Shown here: positions 9,342 through 17,633 of the stretch, one piece after another
Numbering within the stretch: position 1 is the first letter of the stretch
Layout of the letters: each line of letters starts with the position of its first letter
Assembly (NCBI RefSeq): GCF_018130165.1
Contig: NZ_JAFCLZ010000010.1
Coordinates: forward strand, 1-64,000
Direction: 5' to 3'
Origin: Bradyrhizobium sp. JYMT SZCCT0180
GTDB lineage: Bacteria > Pseudomonadota > Alphaproteobacteria > Rhizobiales > Xanthobacteraceae
Length of the DNA stretch: 64,000 nucleotides
Made by a program: the position numbers and the translations under genes
The notes under the pieces: model-generated
The model's input: the letters and a program-made list of their open reading frames with translations, nothing else
Database searches by the model: none
Told to the model about the DNA's origin: nothing

Positions 9342-10232
9342 CTACAGGAAAACGAACCGGAAGGCGGATCCCTTCGATACCACGCGGCCGGCGGTCGGTG
9401 CCGGAAAATGCGCCGCAAGCAGGATGATCGGCGTGTCCGCGAGCCGCTCGAGCAGTTTGATACGGGTGGCCCGCGCGGCCTCCCGGTCGAAATCCGCCGC
9501 GTTCGACAGCCAGGGCGCCGCGCACTGGATCGGATGATGGATGATGTCGCCGGACATGACCGCGTGATCGTGCCCGCCGTTCAAATGGATCTGCATATTG
9601 CCGATCGTATGGCCCGGGGCGGGCTCAAAGTGCACCGTCGCGTTTCGATCGTCGAACAGCAGATGGTCGGTTTCCACGAATTCCGCCTGTCCGGCGGCAA
9701 CCACCGGCAACACGGAATCTGCGAACGATCCGTGATTGACCGGATTGTTGGGGACGGCGGCGTGCGCCTGCTCCCAATGGCGATACTCGGCGCGGCCCAT
9801 CAGGTAGCGTGCGTTCGGGAAGGTCGGGACCCAGCGGCCGTCGATGAGCCGCGTGTTCCAGCCGACGTGATCGACATGCAGATGGGTGCACATCACGTAA
9901 TCGACGTCTTCGGGGCGAACGCCGAGTGCTTGCATGTTTTCCAGATAGGGCTGGTTGAGCTGGTTCCATATCGGGACGCGCGGCCGCGGCTTGTGATTGC
10001 CGCAGCAGGTGTCGACCAGGGCTGTCCATCGCTCGGTGCGGACCACATAGGAGTGGTGGCTGAGGATCATCCGCCCGGTGCCGGGCTCGATGTATCGCTC
10101 GTCCAGCCAGTCGCTGTTAGCCGCGATCACCTCGTCATCGACGTTGGCGAACAACCAGTTCTTTTCAAACGGCAGGCTGGCAATCTCGACCAGCCGGTCG
10201 ATCCGCATGCTGCCGATTTTCAGCGTCTCCAT
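9342..10232 (-). CDS. Metallo-beta-lactamase-fold hydrolase
   Basis: A 296-residue MBL-fold protein. CTHLHVDHVGWN is the HxHxDH metal motif, GHTIGNMQIHL and MSGDIIHH supply later His and Asp ligands, and LLAAHFPAP the final His. This arrangement is typical of quorum-lactonase or parathion-hydrolase-like enzymes rather than glyoxalase II. No signal peptide is seen from the ATG at 10232, although the frame continues to 10289. It is followed upstream, ten bases away, by a binding-protein gene on the same strand, so it belongs to that operon. The substrate may be a lactone or ester. Confidence 0.85.
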   Translation of the reverse strand: METLKIGSMRIDRLVEIASLPFEKNWLFANVDDEVIAANSDWLDERYIEPGTGRMILSHHSYVVRTERWTALVDTCCGNHKPRPRVPIWNQLNQPYLENMQALGVRPEDVDYVMCTHLHVDHVGWNTRLIDGRWVPTFPNARYLMGRAEYRHWEQAHAAVPNNPVNHGSFADSVLPVVAAGQAEFVETDHLLFDDRNATVHFEPAPGHTIGNMQIHLNGGHDHAVMSGDIIHHPIQCAAPWLSNAADFDREAARATRIKLLERLADTPIILLAAHFPAPTAGRVVSKGSAFRFVFL

Positions 10233-10242
10233 GCTGGGCTTG

Positions 10243-11457
10243 TCAGTTCCGCAGCAGATCGCCGAACGGCACCCAGCGTGTTCCGTCATAGCGGATCAGC
10301 CGCATGCTCGTCATCGGCGTATAGCGTTCCGGCGAATTATTCACCGTCGTGCCGTTGATCAGCATCGGCAGGCGAACGTCTTTCAGGTTGGTCGCCTGCT
10401 TTATCACATTGGCGCGGGTGAGATCGTTACCGGCGCCCTTGAGCGTCGTTACCAATGTCTGGGCGATGGTGTAACCGTACACGTTGAGCCAGTCGCTCTT
10501 GTTGGCGTCCGGCAGGTACTTCTCCATGAAGGCCAGCCACTCCTTGTAGCCAGGGTCATCCTTCAGGCCGGGATCGGTGCTGTCTTTCAGATACTGGCTC
10601 GAGATGACGCCGACCGAACTCTCGCGCCCCGCCGGTTCGAGCACGCCGCTGATGGAGGCGGATACGTTTGAAATGATCGTGGTCGGCTTCCAACCGATCT
10701 CGCCGATCTTGCGGATCGCCTGCGCGGCGAATTTCGGCGTCGCCGCCACCAGCACAACATCGGCGCCGCTGCTCTTCAAGAGCAGTATCTGGGTATCGAT
10801 GGTGGGCGAGGTGGTTTCATAGGGCGCCTTGGAGACGATCTGATCGCCGCCGCCGAGACCCTCTTCCAGCGCCTTCAGATAGTCTTTTCCGAGATCGTCG
10901 TTCTGATAGAGAACGCCGACCTTTGCCTTCGGGTGGCTGTCCCTGATGTATCTGGAGTAGGCGAGAGCTTCGTCGCGATAGGTCGGCTGCCAGCCGACCG
11001 TCCACGGGAAGCTCTTCGGATCGTCCCACTTCGCGGCGCCGGAGCCGAGGAAGAGCTGCGGCACCTTCTTGTCGTTGAGATATTTGTGCACGGCGTTGTT
11101 GGTCGGCGTCCCGACCCCGCCGAAGATCAGCAGGACTTCATCGCTTTCGACCAGGCGGCGGGTCTGTTCGACGGTCTTGGGTGGACTGTATGCGTCGTCC
11201 GCGATGATCATCTGGATCCGTCGCCCGTTGACGCCGCCTTCGTCATTGACCTTGCGAAAATAGGCTTCGGCGGATTTCGCGATCTGCGCGAAGGCGGAAA
11301 CCGGCCCGCTGAGGGGGGCCGTGGTGCCGATCTTGATCGTCTTGTCGTCAGCGCCGGTGTCGTATTTCGCGGCGCCTTGCGCCTGCGCGGGGACGGCGGT
11401 GAGCACCGACAGGGCGATGCCGAGGGCGTGAAGTCGGGATCCAGGAAAACGGCGCAC
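10243..11457 (-). CDS. LivJ-type branched-chain amino acid/amide ABC substrate-binding protein
   Basis: A 404-residue periplasmic binding protein. The signal peptide ends near VPAQAQGA, and KIGTTAPLSGPVSAFAQI with NDEGGVNGRRI are family signatures. Reading leftward, GGGAGGAGCT precedes the GTG start at 11457. It closely resembles the protein at 13350 (shared runs FPWT-GWQP and VGVLYQNDD), so the two are paralogs around the same TetR gene. No permease or ATPase gene is in the window. Its promoter lies in the intergenic region containing two identical palindromes, so TetR control is likely. Confidence 0.9.
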   Translation of the reverse strand: MRRFPGSRLHALGIALSVLTAVPAQAQGAAKYDTGADDKTIKIGTTAPLSGPVSAFAQIAKSAEAYFRKVNDEGGVNGRRIQMIIADDAYSPPKTVEQTRRLVESDEVLLIFGGVGTPTNNAVHKYLNDKKVPQLFLGSGAAKWDDPKSFPWTVGWQPTYRDEALAYSRYIRDSHPKAKVGVLYQNDDLGKDYLKALEEGLGGGDQIVSKAPYETTSPTIDTQILLLKSSGADVVLVAATPKFAAQAIRKIGEIGWKPTTIISNVSASISGVLEPAGRESSVGVISSQYLKDSTDPGLKDDPGYKEWLAFMEKYLPDANKSDWLNVYGYTIAQTLVTTLKGAGNDLTRANVIKQATNLKDVRLPMLINGTTVNNSPERYTPMTSMRLIRYDGTRWVPFGDLLRN

Positions 11458-11517
11458 CTTTGTAGCTCCTCCCAGGTTTCCCGCCTCTTCGGGCGGGCTT
11501 TCCGGTCGTCCCGGCGT

Positions 11518-11533
11518 ACGAACGATCGTTCGT
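11518..11533. promoter_or_regulatory. TetR-type operator, copy 1
   Basis: ACGAACGATCGTTCGT is a perfect 16-base palindrome in the divergent intergenic region between the binding-protein gene and the TetR gene. The same core recurs 27 bases away at 11546-11559, centre to centre. This is how TetR-family dimers commonly bind their own control regions. Confidence 0.7.
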
Positions 11534-11545
11534 TTGGTTGACTAT

Positions 11546-11559
11546 CGAACGATCGTTCG
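11546..11559. promoter_or_regulatory. TetR-type operator, copy 2
   Basis: CGAACGATCGTTCG is a perfect 14-base palindrome identical to the core of copy 1 and ends eight bases before the TetR start codon. Binding here would block TetR translation initiation or its promoter, giving autoregulation. Confidence 0.7.
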
Positions 11560-11566
11560 TTAGTCA

Positions 11567-12280
11567 ATGTGCATGATTTCCACTGCTTCCAATGCGGCCG
11601 AAACGGTTGCGACCTCCACCCGCGAGCGCATTCTTGCCGAGGCGCTCAGCCTGTTTGCCGAGAGTGGCTATGGCGGCGCCTCGATGCGCGAGCTGGCGCG
11701 CCGGGTCGGCGTCCGCGAAAGCAGCCTCTACAACCACTTCCCGGGCAAGGCGGCGATCCTGGAAGCGATCGTCAGCGAGCACGGGCCGGCGAGTTCGGCG
11801 AGCCGCCTCGAGCAGCCGCGCTATCGCCAGTTGCGCGAGCAGCCCGCGGCGTTCTGCCGGCAGTTTGCCCTCGACCTCGTCGACCAATGGTCGGACCCGC
11901 GCGAGCATCAGTTCCAGAAGGTGATCACCGCGGAACGAAACCGCGTGCCGGGCATTCGCGCGAAATTCGCCGATCAGTTCTATGCGCGCGAACAGCGCCT
12001 GATGACGGATTATTTCCGCGGCTTCACGCTGGCCGGTCTCGTCAGGACACCGGATCCGCGCGAGACCGCGCGGCTGTTCGCGGCCGGCCTGATCTATATT
12101 CGCCTCGAGCACTATGTGATGGGCGCGCAGTCGTCACCGCGCGACAAGGTGATGGAAGCCATCGAGCGGTTTCTCGGTTTCTTCTTTTCGTTGATCGCCA
12201 TCAGCGACGTCGCAGAACCAACAAATACAAAAAAGCGAAAAGCTAAGGGAGAAGCGCGTGGCAAGGCTACCCCTGATTGA
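11567..12280 (+). CDS. TetR/AcrR-family regulator
   Basis: A 237-residue one-component regulator. The helix-turn-helix is clear: TRERILAEALSLFAESGYGGASMRELARRVGVRESSLYNHFPGK in pieces covers about residues 17-60, with SSLYNHFPGKAAIL as the recognition helix end. The C-terminal ligand domain carries no recognisable signature. It has a Lys-rich tail KKRKAKG. An ATG at 11573 is an alternative start. Two perfect palindromes upstream are its likely operators, controlling itself and the divergent binding-protein gene. The stop overlaps a CMD-family gene remnant by 23 bases. Confidence 0.92.
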   Translation: MCMISTASNAAETVATSTRERILAEALSLFAESGYGGASMRELARRVGVRESSLYNHFPGKAAILEAIVSEHGPASSASRLEQPRYRQLREQPAAFCRQFALDLVDQWSDPREHQFQKVITAERNRVPGIRAKFADQFYAREQRLMTDYFRGFTLAGLVRTPDPRETARLFAAGLIYIRLEHYVMGAQSSPRDKVMEAIERFLGFFFSLIAISDVAEPTNTKKRKAKGEARGKATPD

Positions 12281-12431
12281 TCCGGACGCGAGCACCGGAG
12301 ACATTCGCGCCTGTTTTGACTGGATGCCGATCAAGCTCAGCATCTTCCGCATGATGGCGCACGCCGAAGCCGGCATGATTCCAGAGATGCGGCCGTGCAG
12401 ATCCACTCTGCGCCAACACGACGCGAGATAA
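12258..12431 (+). pseudogene. Carboxymuconolactone decarboxylase-family remnant (N-terminal piece)
   Basis: A GTG at 12258, inside the end of the TetR gene, opens a 57-codon frame starting MARLPLIDPDAS and containing MPIKLSIFRMMAHAEAGM. This is the characteristic first 45 residues of CMD/AhpD-like proteins, ending where their first helix meets the core. The rest, including the active-site Cys pair, is gone; after about residue 46 the frame runs into unrelated sequence (PCRSTLRQHDAR) and stops two bases before the SDR start. Full family members are usually 150-190 residues. I read it as a deletion that fused the operon more tightly. Confidence 0.65.
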
Positions 12432-12433
12432 AA

Positions 12434-13270
12434 ATGTCAGAGAAAATGCGTTATGTCCGCCAGCTCAGCGCGGCGTCCGAAGGTCAGGCTCCGGGCCGCG
12501 GCCGGCTTCGCGGCCGCAGGATCCTGGTCGTCGGTGGCGGTCAGCGGACGTTCGACGCCGCGACCGATCCGGTTGGAAACGGCCGGGCCATGTCGATGTT
12601 GTTTGCCCGGGAAGGCGCCCATGTCGCGGTCGCCGACCTGCACCGCGCCAGCGCCGATGACACCGTAAAGCGCATTGCCGGGGAGGGCGGTCTCGCCTTT
12701 TCGATCAAGGCGGATATCGCGCGCCAAGCCGATGTGAACAGGATGATCGACGAGGCCGTTGATGGTCTCGGCGGGCTCGACGGCATGGTGCTCAATGTCG
12801 GCATCGGCGTCGGGGCGCTGGGTCTCGACGGTGTCGATCTCAAGGAGTGGAATGACACGTTCGCGGTCAATCTGACCGGTCCGATGCTGTGTTGCCGCAA
12901 GGCGCTGAAGCATATCTCCGATGGGGCGTCGATCGTGTTCATCTCGTCGATCGCCGGGCTTCGCTCGGGCTCGCGGCTGATTGCCTATGACACGTCGAAA
13001 GCGGCGCTTGGCGGCCTGATGCGCAACGTCGCCAAGGAGGGCGCACGGCGCGGCATCCGCGCCAACATCATCTGCCCCGGGCTGGTCGATACGCCGCTCG
13101 GACGCCACACCAGCGCCGGCCGGCCTTCCCGAGACGCTTCCGGCGCGCCGTTCGGGCGGATGGCGACGGGGTGGGAGATCGCCTACGCCGCGCTGTTCTT
13201 CATGTCCGACGAGAGCGTTTACGTCAACGCGCAGACGCTGGCGGTCGACAGCGGCATCACCGGGCTATGA
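12434..13270 (+). CDS. Short-chain dehydrogenase/reductase with atypical cofactor loop
   Basis: A 278-residue SDR. The catalytic Ser (IVFISSIAG), Tyr and Lys (AYDTSKAALGG) are all present, and NVGIGVG replaces the NNAG motif. The usual TGxxxGIG cofactor loop is rewritten as VVGGGQRTF followed by an insertion and NGRAMSML. A C-terminal DSGITGL fits the family. The ATG at 12434 starts two bases after the CMD remnant stops; the frame is open to 12395. It belongs with the TetR gene and the binding protein 79 bases downstream, and probably oxidises an alcohol intermediate. Confidence 0.85.
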   Translation: MSEKMRYVRQLSAASEGQAPGRGRLRGRRILVVGGGQRTFDAATDPVGNGRAMSMLFAREGAHVAVADLHRASADDTVKRIAGEGGLAFSIKADIARQADVNRMIDEAVDGLGGLDGMVLNVGIGVGALGLDGVDLKEWNDTFAVNLTGPMLCCRKALKHISDGASIVFISSIAGLRSGSRLIAYDTSKAALGGLMRNVAKEGARRGIRANIICPGLVDTPLGRHTSAGRPSRDASGAPFGRMATGWEIAYAALFFMSDESVYVNAQTLAVDSGITGL

Positions 13271-13349
13271 GCACGGTGAGGCAGCGGGTCAAGCAGTAGC
13301 CGGCACCGCATCGTGTCGGAAAGAAAAGCAAAAACAGGGGAGTGAGTGC

Positions 13350-14549
13350 ATGTTGAGTAAGTCGCTATGGTCGGCTGTCGTTGCCGGAATCATCAGTGCT
13401 ATCGTCTGGTCGGGAGCAGCATTCGCGCAGAAGAAATACGATCCCGGCGCGTCGGACACCGAGATCAAGATCGGCCAGACCATGCCGTACAGCGGGCCGG
13501 CGTCGTCCTATTCGACGATCGGCCTGGTGATGAAGGCCTATTTCGACAAAATCAACGCGGAGGGCGGCGTCAACGGCCGGAAGATCACACTGCTGTCGCA
13601 GGACGACGGGTTTGTTTCGTCGAAGACGGTGGAAGCCACGCGCAAGCTGGTCGAGCAGGATGATGTTCTGTTCATCGCCGGCTCGCTGGGCACGGCGCCG
13701 AACGCCGCGGTTCAGAAATATCTGAACATCAAGAAGGTGCCGCAGCTTTTCGTCGCGACCGGCGCGACGCGGTGGGGCGATCCGGAACATTTTCCGTGGA
13801 CCATGGGATGGCAGCCCAGCTACCAGATCGAAGGCGCCATTCTCGGCCGTTACACGGCTGCCACGTATCCGACGGCAAAAATCGGCGTGCTGTATCAGAA
13901 CGACGATTCCGGAAAGGATTACATCAAGGGTTTCAAGGCCGGCCTCGGTGATGCCGCCAAACTGATCGTGGCCGAGACCTCGTATGAATTGTCGGATCCG
14001 ACGGTCGATTCGCAAGTCATCACGTTGAAGACGGCCGGCGCCGACGTGTTTTTCCTGCACGCGAATCCGAGATTCGTCGCCCAGGCGATCCGCCGAACGT
14101 TTGAGTTGACCTGGAAGCCCGCGATCATCCTGCCGAGCGTTGGCGCGTCGGTCGGCGCGGCTCTGGCTCCGGCCGGTCTCGAGAAATCGATCGGCGCCGT
14201 GACGGCGGCCTACATGAAGGATCCCACCGACAAGGTGTGGGAAAGCGACAAGGGCTTTCAGGACTGGCTCGCCTTCATGAAGCAATGGTATCCGCGGGGC
14301 AGCCTGATCGACGGCAGCAATGCCTACGGCTACTCCATGGCCCAGACCATCGTCCAAGTCCTCAAGCAATGCGGCGACGAGCTGACGCGCGAGAACGTCA
14401 TGAAGCAGGCGGCTTCCATGAAGGATCTGGAGCTTCCGATGCTGCTGCCGGGCATCAACCTCAGCACCAGCGCCAAGGATTTTTTCCCGATCAAGCAGAT
14501 GCGGCTGGCGCGATTTGACGGCACGTCCTGGATCGTGATGCCGAAGTGA
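13350..14549 (+). CDS. LivJ-type ABC substrate-binding protein
   Basis: A 399-residue periplasmic binding protein with a signal peptide ending GAAFAQ near residue 27. KIGQTMPYSGPASSYS and INAEGGVNGRKI are signatures of the LivJ/urea-type family. It shares long conserved stretches with the protein at 10243-11457, so it is a paralog on the other side of the TetR gene. GGGGAG precedes the ATG at 13350. No membrane or ATPase subunit accompanies it. A 10-base-pair hairpin follows the stop. The ligand is unknown. Confidence 0.9.
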   Translation: MLSKSLWSAVVAGIISAIVWSGAAFAQKKYDPGASDTEIKIGQTMPYSGPASSYSTIGLVMKAYFDKINAEGGVNGRKITLLSQDDGFVSSKTVEATRKLVEQDDVLFIAGSLGTAPNAAVQKYLNIKKVPQLFVATGATRWGDPEHFPWTMGWQPSYQIEGAILGRYTAATYPTAKIGVLYQNDDSGKDYIKGFKAGLGDAAKLIVAETSYELSDPTVDSQVITLKTAGADVFFLHANPRFVAQAIRRTFELTWKPAIILPSVGASVGAALAPAGLEKSIGAVTAAYMKDPTDKVWESDKGFQDWLAFMKQWYPRGSLIDGSNAYGYSMAQTIVQVLKQCGDELTRENVMKQAASMKDLELPMLLPGINLSTSAKDFFPIKQMRLARFDGTSWIVMPK

Positions 14550-14563
14550 GGCGAGGCGGCCTG

Positions 14564-14590
14564 GAACCCGTCCTTTCCGGGGACGGGTTC
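14564..14590 (+). terminator. Hairpin after the binding-protein gene
   Basis: GAACCCGTCC (14564-14573) pairs perfectly with GGACGGGTTC (14581-14590) around a TTTCCGG loop, 15 bases after the stop. No T-run follows, so termination is likely but not certain. Confidence 0.55.
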
Positions 14591-15093
14591 AGCGCCGAAT
14601 GTGCAGTTCCGATCGCCAAATCCGCGGAGAAGATTTGCGCCGCGGCGGGCGCGTTCACGGCAATAATTCCACTGCCAAAGGGCGCCCGGACGACGCGCGC
14701 ATTGCTATTTTCGTAGACATCTCGACTAGTTAGCCCGTTACGACCATTTTCCGTGGTGCGCCCCGTTTCTGGGAACAACCGTTCCGCCGGGCGCCATGGA
14801 AGATGAGATGCGACAGGTAGGTACATTTCTGCGCAACGCGCCGTCCCGGATCGGACGTCGCCTGGCCCAGATCGTCGCGATCGCCGCTGCCAGCCTGCCG
14901 GCTGCCGGGGCTTAAGGCCGCTTACGTCTATCTTGAAAGTTGAAAGCTTTTCGTCGCGCGAACTCTACGGTTCGCGGATACCGGGCTTGTCGCGCCATGT
15001 CTGGCGCAAATTCTCTCGCGCAGCGTCAGAGCTTGGCCGTCGTCGCCCGCGCGGCACATCGCGCGCGGGCTCAGCCAAAGTTCGCGCAGCGTT
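14591..15093. other. Intergenic stretch without a supported gene
   Basis: About 500 bases separate the binding-protein operon from the cupin gene. Only short frames are present; the best is 39 codons from the ATG at 14796, with no recognisable product. Sequence around 14690-14750 is less G+C-rich than its surroundings. I see no RNA gene, repeat pair or clear regulatory site. Confidence 0.5.
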
Positions 15094-15543
15094 CTAGTCG
15101 TTCGCTTCCGGCGGCAGAAAATTCACTTCATGCTCGGCCGAGATGCGCACGATTTCGGCGACATCGCTCAGATTGTGCAGCTGGTTGAAAAGTGCTTCCA
15201 GCTTCTGCGTCGGTGAAACCCAGAACAGCGCCCGCGCCGGTTTGTCCGATTTGTTGAAATAGCCGTGCGGGATGCCGCGCGGCAACCGCACCAGATCGCC
15301 GGCCTTGGCCTGCACCCAGACGCCATCGAGTTTCAGGTCGAGCATGCCATCCTGTACCAGGATGAATTCGTCCTGCGTGGGGTGGATGTGGACCGGTACG
15401 AACTGGCCGGGATCACTGTTGGTCTCGAACGCAAAGGTCGAATCCGTTACGGCCTTGGGGAAATACACCTGGCCGAGGATGTTCCAGGTCTTGCCGGAAT
15501 ATCCGGTGCCGTTCTGCGTGATGCCTTTTTCGAGCGCCGCCAT
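15094..15543 (-). CDS. Cupin-domain protein
   Basis: A 149-residue single-domain cupin. HIHPTQDEFILVQDG supplies the first metal motif (HxH with E) and PRGIPHGYFNKSD the second His. It is paralogous to the cupin at 21473-21928: both share GDLVRLP, PHG-FNKS, LFWVSPT and an EH---FLPP ending. Both sit in the putative aminobenzoate cluster, one at each side. It may be a dioxygenase, isomerase or ligand-binding protein; I cannot tell. It diverges from the SDR at 15700 across a region with a MarR-like box. Confidence 0.85.
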   Translation of the reverse strand: MAALEKGITQNGTGYSGKTWNILGQVYFPKAVTDSTFAFETNSDPGQFVPVHIHPTQDEFILVQDGMLDLKLDGVWVQAKAGDLVRLPRGIPHGYFNKSDKPARALFWVSPTQKLEALFNQLHNLSDVAEIVRISAEHEVNFLPPEAND

Positions 15544-15644
15544 GTTGTTGATCCCTCTTTTGGCTGTCGCGACGACGCTACCCCGGGCCGGTCTTCTGTC
15601 AAGCAGTTGTGGCAGGCAAGGAATGCTTCCTTACTTGCTTCCTT

Positions 15645-15671
15645 GCAAAAGCTTGAAGTTTAAAATAAATG
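15645..15671. promoter_or_regulatory. MarR-like box A
   Basis: The 27-base site has the core GCTTGAAGTTTAAAATAA. Aligned without gaps to the site upstream of the monooxygenase/reductase it matches at 18 of 27 positions. It lies 28 bases before the SDR start and between that gene and the divergent cupin, so it may control both. See also 17573, 23275 and 23936. Confidence 0.55.
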
Positions 15672-15699
15672 TCTGATGTCAGTTCCGGGAGGCCGACCG

Positions 15700-16461
15700 A
15701 TGTCCAAACCGTTGCATTCCCAGCATGCGCTCGTCACCGGCGGCGGGCGGGGCATTGGCCGCGCGGTCGCCGCGACACTGTCCGAAGCCGGCGCTGTCGT
15801 CACCGTGCTGGGCCGCAATCGGGCGACGCTGGATGAGGCCGTTGCCTCAGGCGCCGCGCAGTTCGCGGTTGCTGCCGATGTCACCGATGCAGCTTCGGTG
15901 AAATCGGCCGTTGCGGAGGCCGCGGCGCGCCAGCCGATCGATATTCTGGTCGCCAATGCGGGCGCGGCGGAATCCGCGCCGTTCGGCCGTTCCGATGCGG
16001 CGCTGTTCCAGCGCATGATGGACGTCAATTTCATGGGCGTGGTGCATGCCACGCAGGCCGTGCTGCCCGGGATGCTGGAGCGCCGCCAAGGGAGGGTGGT
16101 CGCGATCGCATCGACCGCCGGCCTGAAGGGCTACGCCTATGTCAGCGCTTATAGTGCTGCGAAGCACGCGGTGATTGGGCTGGTCCGTTCGCTGGCGCTG
16201 GAAACGGCCAAGAGCGGCATCACCGTCAATGCCGTCTGTCCCGGGTTCACCGAAACCGATCTGCTCGAGGGCAGCATCGACAACATCATCAAGAAGACCG
16301 GTCGCAGCCGCGAGCAGGCGGTGGCTGAGCTCTCCAAGCACAATCCGCAGGGCCGCCTCGTGGCGCCGTCGGAAGTCGCCGATGCCGTGCTGTGGCTGTG
16401 CGGCGCGGGCGCCGGCGCCATTACCGGACAGGCGGTCGCGGTCGCCGGTGGCGAGGTTTGA
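15700..16461 (+). CDS. SDR-family 3-hydroxyacyl-CoA-type dehydrogenase
   Basis: A 253-residue classical SDR. TGGGRGIGRAVA (cofactor loop), NAGAAESAPF, SAYSAAKHAVIG (Tyr and Lys) and NAVCPGFTETDLL are all canonical. GGGAGG at 15687 sets the start at 15700, rather than the ATG at 15676. With an enoyl-CoA hydratase 112 bases downstream, it could carry out the dehydrogenation step of beta-oxidation-like breakdown of the ring-derived CoA ester; a similar gene occurs in characterised 2-aminobenzoyl-CoA clusters. That role is inferred from context. A MarR-like box precedes it. Confidence 0.87.
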   Translation: MSKPLHSQHALVTGGGRGIGRAVAATLSEAGAVVTVLGRNRATLDEAVASGAAQFAVAADVTDAASVKSAVAEAAARQPIDILVANAGAAESAPFGRSDAALFQRMMDVNFMGVVHATQAVLPGMLERRQGRVVAIASTAGLKGYAYVSAYSAAKHAVIGLVRSLALETAKSGITVNAVCPGFTETDLLEGSIDNIIKKTGRSREQAVAELSKHNPQGRLVAPSEVADAVLWLCGAGAGAITGQAVAVAGGEV

Positions 16462-16471
16462 AATCCGAAAC

Positions 16472-16553
16472 CGTCATTGCGAGCGCAGCGAAGCAATCCA
16501 TCTGTCACGAAGGAAGAATGGATTGCTTCGTCGCTTCGCTCCTCGCAATGACG
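16472..16553. repeat. Long inverted-repeat element between SDR and hydratase genes
   Basis: CGTCATTGCGAGCGCAGCG begins the element and its reverse complement-like partner ends it at ATGACG, 16548-16553. The arms (about 30 bases each, with AAGCAATCCAT/ATGGATTGCTT at the centre) would form a long hairpin. This is a familiar type of interspersed palindrome in rhizobia. It sits inside a likely operon and might reduce read-through or stabilise mRNA. Confidence 0.7.
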
Positions 16554-16573
16554 AATGATACAAGGGAGATCCC

Positions 16574-17410
16574 ATGAGCAGACCCGCCAACCCCGTCACG
16601 CTGCCGCTATCAGAATATTCGCCGAAGCATTTTCTGCTGGAGGTCGACGGCAAGATCGCCACGGTGACGCTGAACCGTCCCGAGCGGAAAAATCCGCTGA
16701 CGTTCGACAGCTACCGGGAACTGACGGATTTCTTCCGCGCCTGCGCGATGGATGAGGAGGTCAAGACCATCGTGGTGTCAGGCGCCGGCGGCAACTTCTC
16801 TTCGGGCGGCGACGTCTTCGAGATCATCGGTCCGCTGGTGCAGATGGACACCAAGGGCCTCACCGCGTTCACGCGGATGACCGGGGATCTGGTCAAGGCG
16901 ATGCGCGCCTGTCCGCAACCGATCATCGCTGCCGTCGACGGCATCTGCGCCGGCGCCGGCGCGATCATCGCGATGGCCTCGGACATGCGCCTGGCAGCGC
17001 CCGGCGCCAAGGTCGCCTTCCTCTTCAACAAGGTCGGGCTCTCCGGCTGCGACATGGGCGCCTGCGCGATCCTGCCGCGCATCATCGGCCAGTCGCGGGC
17101 GTCGGAACTGCTCTACACCGGCCGGTTCATGACCGCGGAGGAGGGCGAACGCTGGGGCTTCTTCAGCCGGATCGTCGCCGCCGACCAGGTGCTGGCGCAG
17201 GCGCAAGCGCTGGCAAAGCAGGTTTCGGACGGGCCGACCTACGCCAACACCATGACCAAACGCATGCTGGCGATGGAATGGGCGATGTCGGTAGAGGAGG
17301 CGATCGAGGCGGAAGCCGTCGCCCAGGCCCTGTGCATGACCACGGAGGACTTTGCCCGGGCGTTCGAGGCGTTTTCCAACAAGCGGTCGCCGGTGTTCCA
17401 GGGCAATTGA
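16574..17410 (+). CDS. Enoyl-CoA hydratase/isomerase family protein
   Basis: A 278-residue crotonase-fold enzyme. [17 protein letters not shown], the oxyanion segment [16 protein letters not shown] (about residues 70-85) and [20 protein letters not shown] are diagnostic. GAGATC-CC lies before the ATG at 16574. In context it would hydrate a double bond in the alicyclic or ring-opened CoA thioester from 2-aminobenzoyl-CoA. An acidic residue near [10 protein letters not shown] could serve catalysis. It lies between the SDR and the large monooxygenase/reductase on the same strand. Confidence 0.9.
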   Translation: MSRPANPVTLPLSEYSPKHFLLEVDGKIATVTLNRPERKNPLTFDSYRELTDFFRACAMDEEVKTIVVSGAGGNFSSGGDVFEIIGPLVQMDTKGLTAFTRMTGDLVKAMRACPQPIIAAVDGICAGAGAIIAMASDMRLAAPGAKVAFLFNKVGLSGCDMGACAILPRIIGQSRASELLYTGRFMTAEEGERWGFFSRIVAADQVLAQAQALAKQVSDGPTYANTMTKRMLAMEWAMSVEEAIEAEAVAQALCMTTEDFARAFEAFSNKRSPVFQGN

Positions 17411-17422
17411 GCTACGCTCTTT

Positions 17423-17544
17423 CTCCTCGTGGTGAGGAGGCGCGTTAGCGCCGTCTCGAACCATGTGGCCCGCGGCCCATCCTTCGAGACGCGGCCAAGA
17501 GGTCGCTCCCTCGGTGAGCGCAAAGCGCTCATCCGGGGATGAGG
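17423..17544. repeat. Interspersed repeat, copy 1 (CGAACCAT / ATCCTTCGAGACGCGG type)
   Basis: The stretch contains GTGAGGAGGCGC, GCCGTCTCGAACCATG, CATCCTTCGAGACGCGGCC and ends GGGGATGAGG. The same series occurs in reverse orientation at 21337-21470. Internal inverted halves (CGTCTCGAA and TTCGAGACG) would fold. It separates the hydratase gene from the MarR-box promoter of the next gene. Confidence 0.65.
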
Positions 17545-17572
17545 GCGGTGTGCGTTGCAAGGGCCTTGCGGG

Positions 17573-17599
17573 AAAATTGCTTTAGGTTTAAAGTAATTT
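17573..17599. promoter_or_regulatory. MarR-like box B (best palindrome)
   Basis: AAATTGCTTTA and TAAAGTAATTT form an inverted repeat with one mismatch around a GGTT centre. It lies 34 bases before the start of the monooxygenase/reductase gene, close to where a promoter should be. This is the cleanest of four related sites in the cluster. Confidence 0.65.
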
Positions 17600-17633
17600 C
17601 CAGATGGCCCGTTAGTTTGCTTCGGAGGCGCTG

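Noticed and set aside
14796..14915. Short frame of 39 codons with a hydrophobic C-terminus
   Set aside because: No ribosome-binding site of note, no homology that I can recall, and it lies in an otherwise empty region.
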